From NCBI GenBank assembly GCA_037389465.1, contig JAZARR010000059.1:974501-1038500 (forward strand): a DNA stretch of 64,000 nt. Direction: 5' to 3'. The notes below the pieces were generated by a model. The model ran no database searches. It was not told the DNA's origin and worked only from the letters and a program-made list of their open reading frames with translations. Of this stretch, positions 61,760 through 64,000 are shown one piece after another; position 1 is the stretch's first letter, and the number at the start of each line of letters is the position of its first letter. The translations under genes and the position numbers were made by a program. The DNA comes from Baylisascaris procyonis (Eukaryota > Nematoda > Chromadorea > Rhabditida > Ascarididae).

Positions 61760-63115
61760 TGACTGCTGAAGATTCTCTAAAAGCAGAACTCTTCGTTGAA
61801 TTCTTCTCCAAAGTTTTTAAGAACGATAACGACATTTTAGCAGACTTTCCCTCCAGAAGCAATAATCGTGTTGCAAAACAGTTCACGTGAATGTAGGATC
61901 TGTCTTCAATGCCATTAAAAAATTGAATGAAAAGTAATCGTTAACGCCAGAAGATATACCGTCTTAGTTCATCAAGCGTAATGCTTCCGCAGTCTCCTTA
62001 CCCTTAAGCATAATTTTTGAAATTCTACCGTCTTTATGGAAGACCGCTATCGTCACTCCTTCATTGAAGAGGAACCCTTCATCTTCCATTACAATTTATA
62101 AACTAATAAGTTTAACCTCCTCAGTTTACAAGGTAATGGAAACTATAGTGAAGCAGTCAATTCTAAGTCACTCCTTATGGTCTAATCAATCCCGCCCAAT
62201 AGGGACCTCTCCTCGGCCATTTAATGATGTCACAATTACCATCATGCGTTAGTGAGTGGGTCAGTGCACTTAACAAAAAGAAGCAAAGAGATGATGTTTA
62301 CGTTGATTACTCGAAGCCTTTTGATGTGGTTTGTCATTAGAAACTCTAGCATAAGCTGCACGGCTATGGGAGAGACGGTGCTTTGTCAAATGGATGCGGT
62401 CATTTTTGTCTGAGAGGACCCTTAAAGTTAAGATTGGTGAATCATTATCGCAGAGTATCGCAGGTAGGTGTTTCTCATGAGCAACTTCGCGTCTTACAGA
62501 TAAACTCTCAATACTGATCTATGCTCCTTATAGATGGAATATGTCTGCCATTAGTTGAAAATGCTACCCGTTACCTCGGTCTACTGATAAGCCGCAATCT
62601 TTTAGTGCGATGAAATATCTTCGAAAGTGTTTAAAATAGTAAATTACATTTTGTGGCCGTTGCAGCACCGCAAATTAAAACCTTTGTAACATAGTGTCTT
62701 TCTATTGCTCACCTGTTTGGTCATCTTACCTAACCTCTGACATCAAATGTATTGAAAACGTCCAAAAGTAGTTCATCTATATAGCTTTCCGTAAGATTTT
62801 TCCTGGACCCTATAAACTCGACTACACTGCATAGCTTAAGATTTTTGAGCTTGAAAGTTATTAGATTATAGAAGAGTGATGATTAATTTGAGGTGATGCC
62901 AAAATTTCTCGTTGCTTTCATTATCCATCGCAGTTGCCGTGGTCATCGTTTTCATTTGACATACTGAAAACCACCCTACACAGCGTGCAGTATTATATAC
63001 AGCATGCAAATGCTCGAGCTGCAACTCTGAATTTAATTATATTCAAACACGCGCTTCACCGACAAGATGTACACGCCGTTTGGCAAAGCGTCAATTATTG
63101 GTCTTCACAAGACGC
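61760..63115 (+). mobile_element. decayed Jockey/CR1-type non-LTR retrotransposon (reverse transcriptase part)
   Basis: Across three frames with many stops one can read, in order: ELFVEFFSKVFKND; FEI.PSLWKTAIVTP; ISLTSSVYKVMETIVKQSIL; VDYSKPFDVV (palm motif A, about 62300); the catalytic YADD site degraded to YAPY at 62520-62531; ENATRYLGLLISRNLL; SPVWSSYLTSDIKCIENVQK; IAFRKIFPGPYKLDYTA; and RGHRFHLTY. This is the usual order of CR1/Jockey-like reverse transcriptases and their C-terminal tail. The missing active-site aspartates, stops and frameshifts show it is dead. No endonuclease part or poly(A) tail was identified. Confidence 0.88.
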
Positions 63116-63159
63116 AATGATGATCATCTGTTTGATACAGGGAATTGTACTTGTTTAGA

Positions 63160-64000
63160 TAGTGGATGATATGATTTGTGTGTATTGTTGGTCCAAAGGT
63201 CAGTGTTAACATATCTTGCTCAGTAATGAAGTGGTTCTGTGCGTTGAATTTGGGGAGGAGATGGAGCATGCTAGGTGTAATTTGGTAGCAGTTTCCGGTT
63301 AATTAGCATCAGAAAGGAGCATGTTGCTAGCACCTATGTAGTGCTCCAGGCAATAGGCTGGCTGTGTCCTAGGTCCGAAAGACATCAGAAGTGCGGGCCG
63401 TGGTTTTGACCTCGTAAAAAACTGGTTCGAATTCTGGTGCCAGCTTCTAGAGAGGTCTGGCTCCGACTCAAATTTCATTGCTTAAGAAGGTTTTGATCTG
63501 GCTTTTTATTTGAGAAAGACCAGCTGCCAAGTTTGATCAGGTCTGGCTACAGGTCTGAACAACCTTCTTGCGCCGGTTCAGACTCTGGAGACCGTCGGAC
63601 TGAGGAAAAAGGTCGCCGCCTCCACAAGGAAATTTAGGAACTCGAAAATGATAGTTTGGAGCTTTCACATAATTGCTAGAGTAAATGTGTACTAAATGAT
63701 TGTTGCAATGGAGTCCCGATGCGAAAGGTTTCATGAAAGCTTGCAGTAGTGAAGCTGTATTCACCCTTTCTGCACCTTTTGATGCTTAAATGAGTGAAGA
63801 CAACCAGTGTCATAAAGATCCAGCTGAGTGCGCTAATGAGGAGATGGCTCGAGTATATGTAGTGTGCCTAGAGTGAGGAGTGTAGGCTTTTCCTATGGGT
63901 CAGCGCAGAGCTTAGATAAATTCAGCGTGCAGAACATGACGATAGCTGTGCTTAGCACCTTTTTTCATTTCTTAGTAATAGTCTTATGCTTTGTGTATGT
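63160..64000. other. no gene recognised
   Basis: Sequence after the dead retroelement. GGTCTGGCT-like words recur several times around 63.45-63.56 kb without a clear period. Nothing else seen. Confidence 0.5.

Noticed and set aside
63424..63434. GGTTCGAATTC, resembling a tRNA B box
   Set aside because: No matching acceptor, D or T stem could be folded around it.

Overview
The window reads as nematode nuclear DNA, most likely from a large, AT-rich, repeat-bearing genome such as a strongylid (hookworm-like) worm. This is an inference from several features: small exons (78-334 bases) with T-rich acceptors (TTTCAG, TTTTAG, TTGCAG) and GTAAGT-like donors, introns of 0.3-5.7 kb, many TA, CA and CT microsatellites, decayed non-LTR retroelements, and no bacterial-style gene packing. 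Almost all longer ORFs are chance or opposite-strand shadows. Two protein-coding genes can be assembled with confidence.

(1) Plus strand, about 6.2-17.5 kb: the 3' part of an SLC4-family bicarbonate/anion transporter. One exon encodes the end of the cytoplasmic N-terminal domain (LPPGE region). Ten consecutive exons then encode the whole membrane domain and a short acidic C-terminal tail, ending at 17498. All ten junctions are phase-compatible and give 536 continuous residues. The rest of the N-terminal domain, the start codon and one short linking exon were not found.

(2) Minus strand, about 41-26.4 kb: a RING-H2 E3 ubiquitin ligase of the RNF38/RNF44 type. Seven exons join in phase to a predicted 494-residue protein. 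It has an N-terminal basic cluster that may be a nuclear localisation signal, a long low-complexity middle rich in Pro, Ala, Gln and Ser, and a canonical C3H2C3 RING near the C-terminus. A GC-rich block at 44.6-45.1 kb carries strong splice donors facing outward on both strands. It is the best candidate for the ligase's promoter and non-coding first exon, and for a divergent transcript on the plus strand.

Region by region. 0-6 kb has no assigned gene; it holds a frameshifted coding relic on the minus strand (about 0.95-1.57 kb), a CA-rich repeat and some ambiguous open stretches. 6-17.5 kb is the transporter. 17.5-26.4 kb is intergenic, with a TA array and a GC-rich inverted repeat. 26.4-45 kb is the ligase gene; its introns carry a GC-rich hairpin, a possible decayed element, and a compound CA/TA microsatellite. 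45-57 kb is mostly unexplained sequence with a few orphan ORFs and a 22-base-period minisatellite. At 57.0-57.4 kb a second GC-rich block ends in a strong plus-strand donor. At 61.76-63.1 kb there is a clearly recognisable but inactivated Jockey/CR1-type non-LTR retrotransposon.

The two main genes show no functional link. I found no convincing new multi-gene system. The items most worth a second look are the divergent-donor GC block, the 22-base minisatellite, the paired GC hairpins, the unrecognised frameshifted relic near the left end, and the mixed subfamily features of the transporter.
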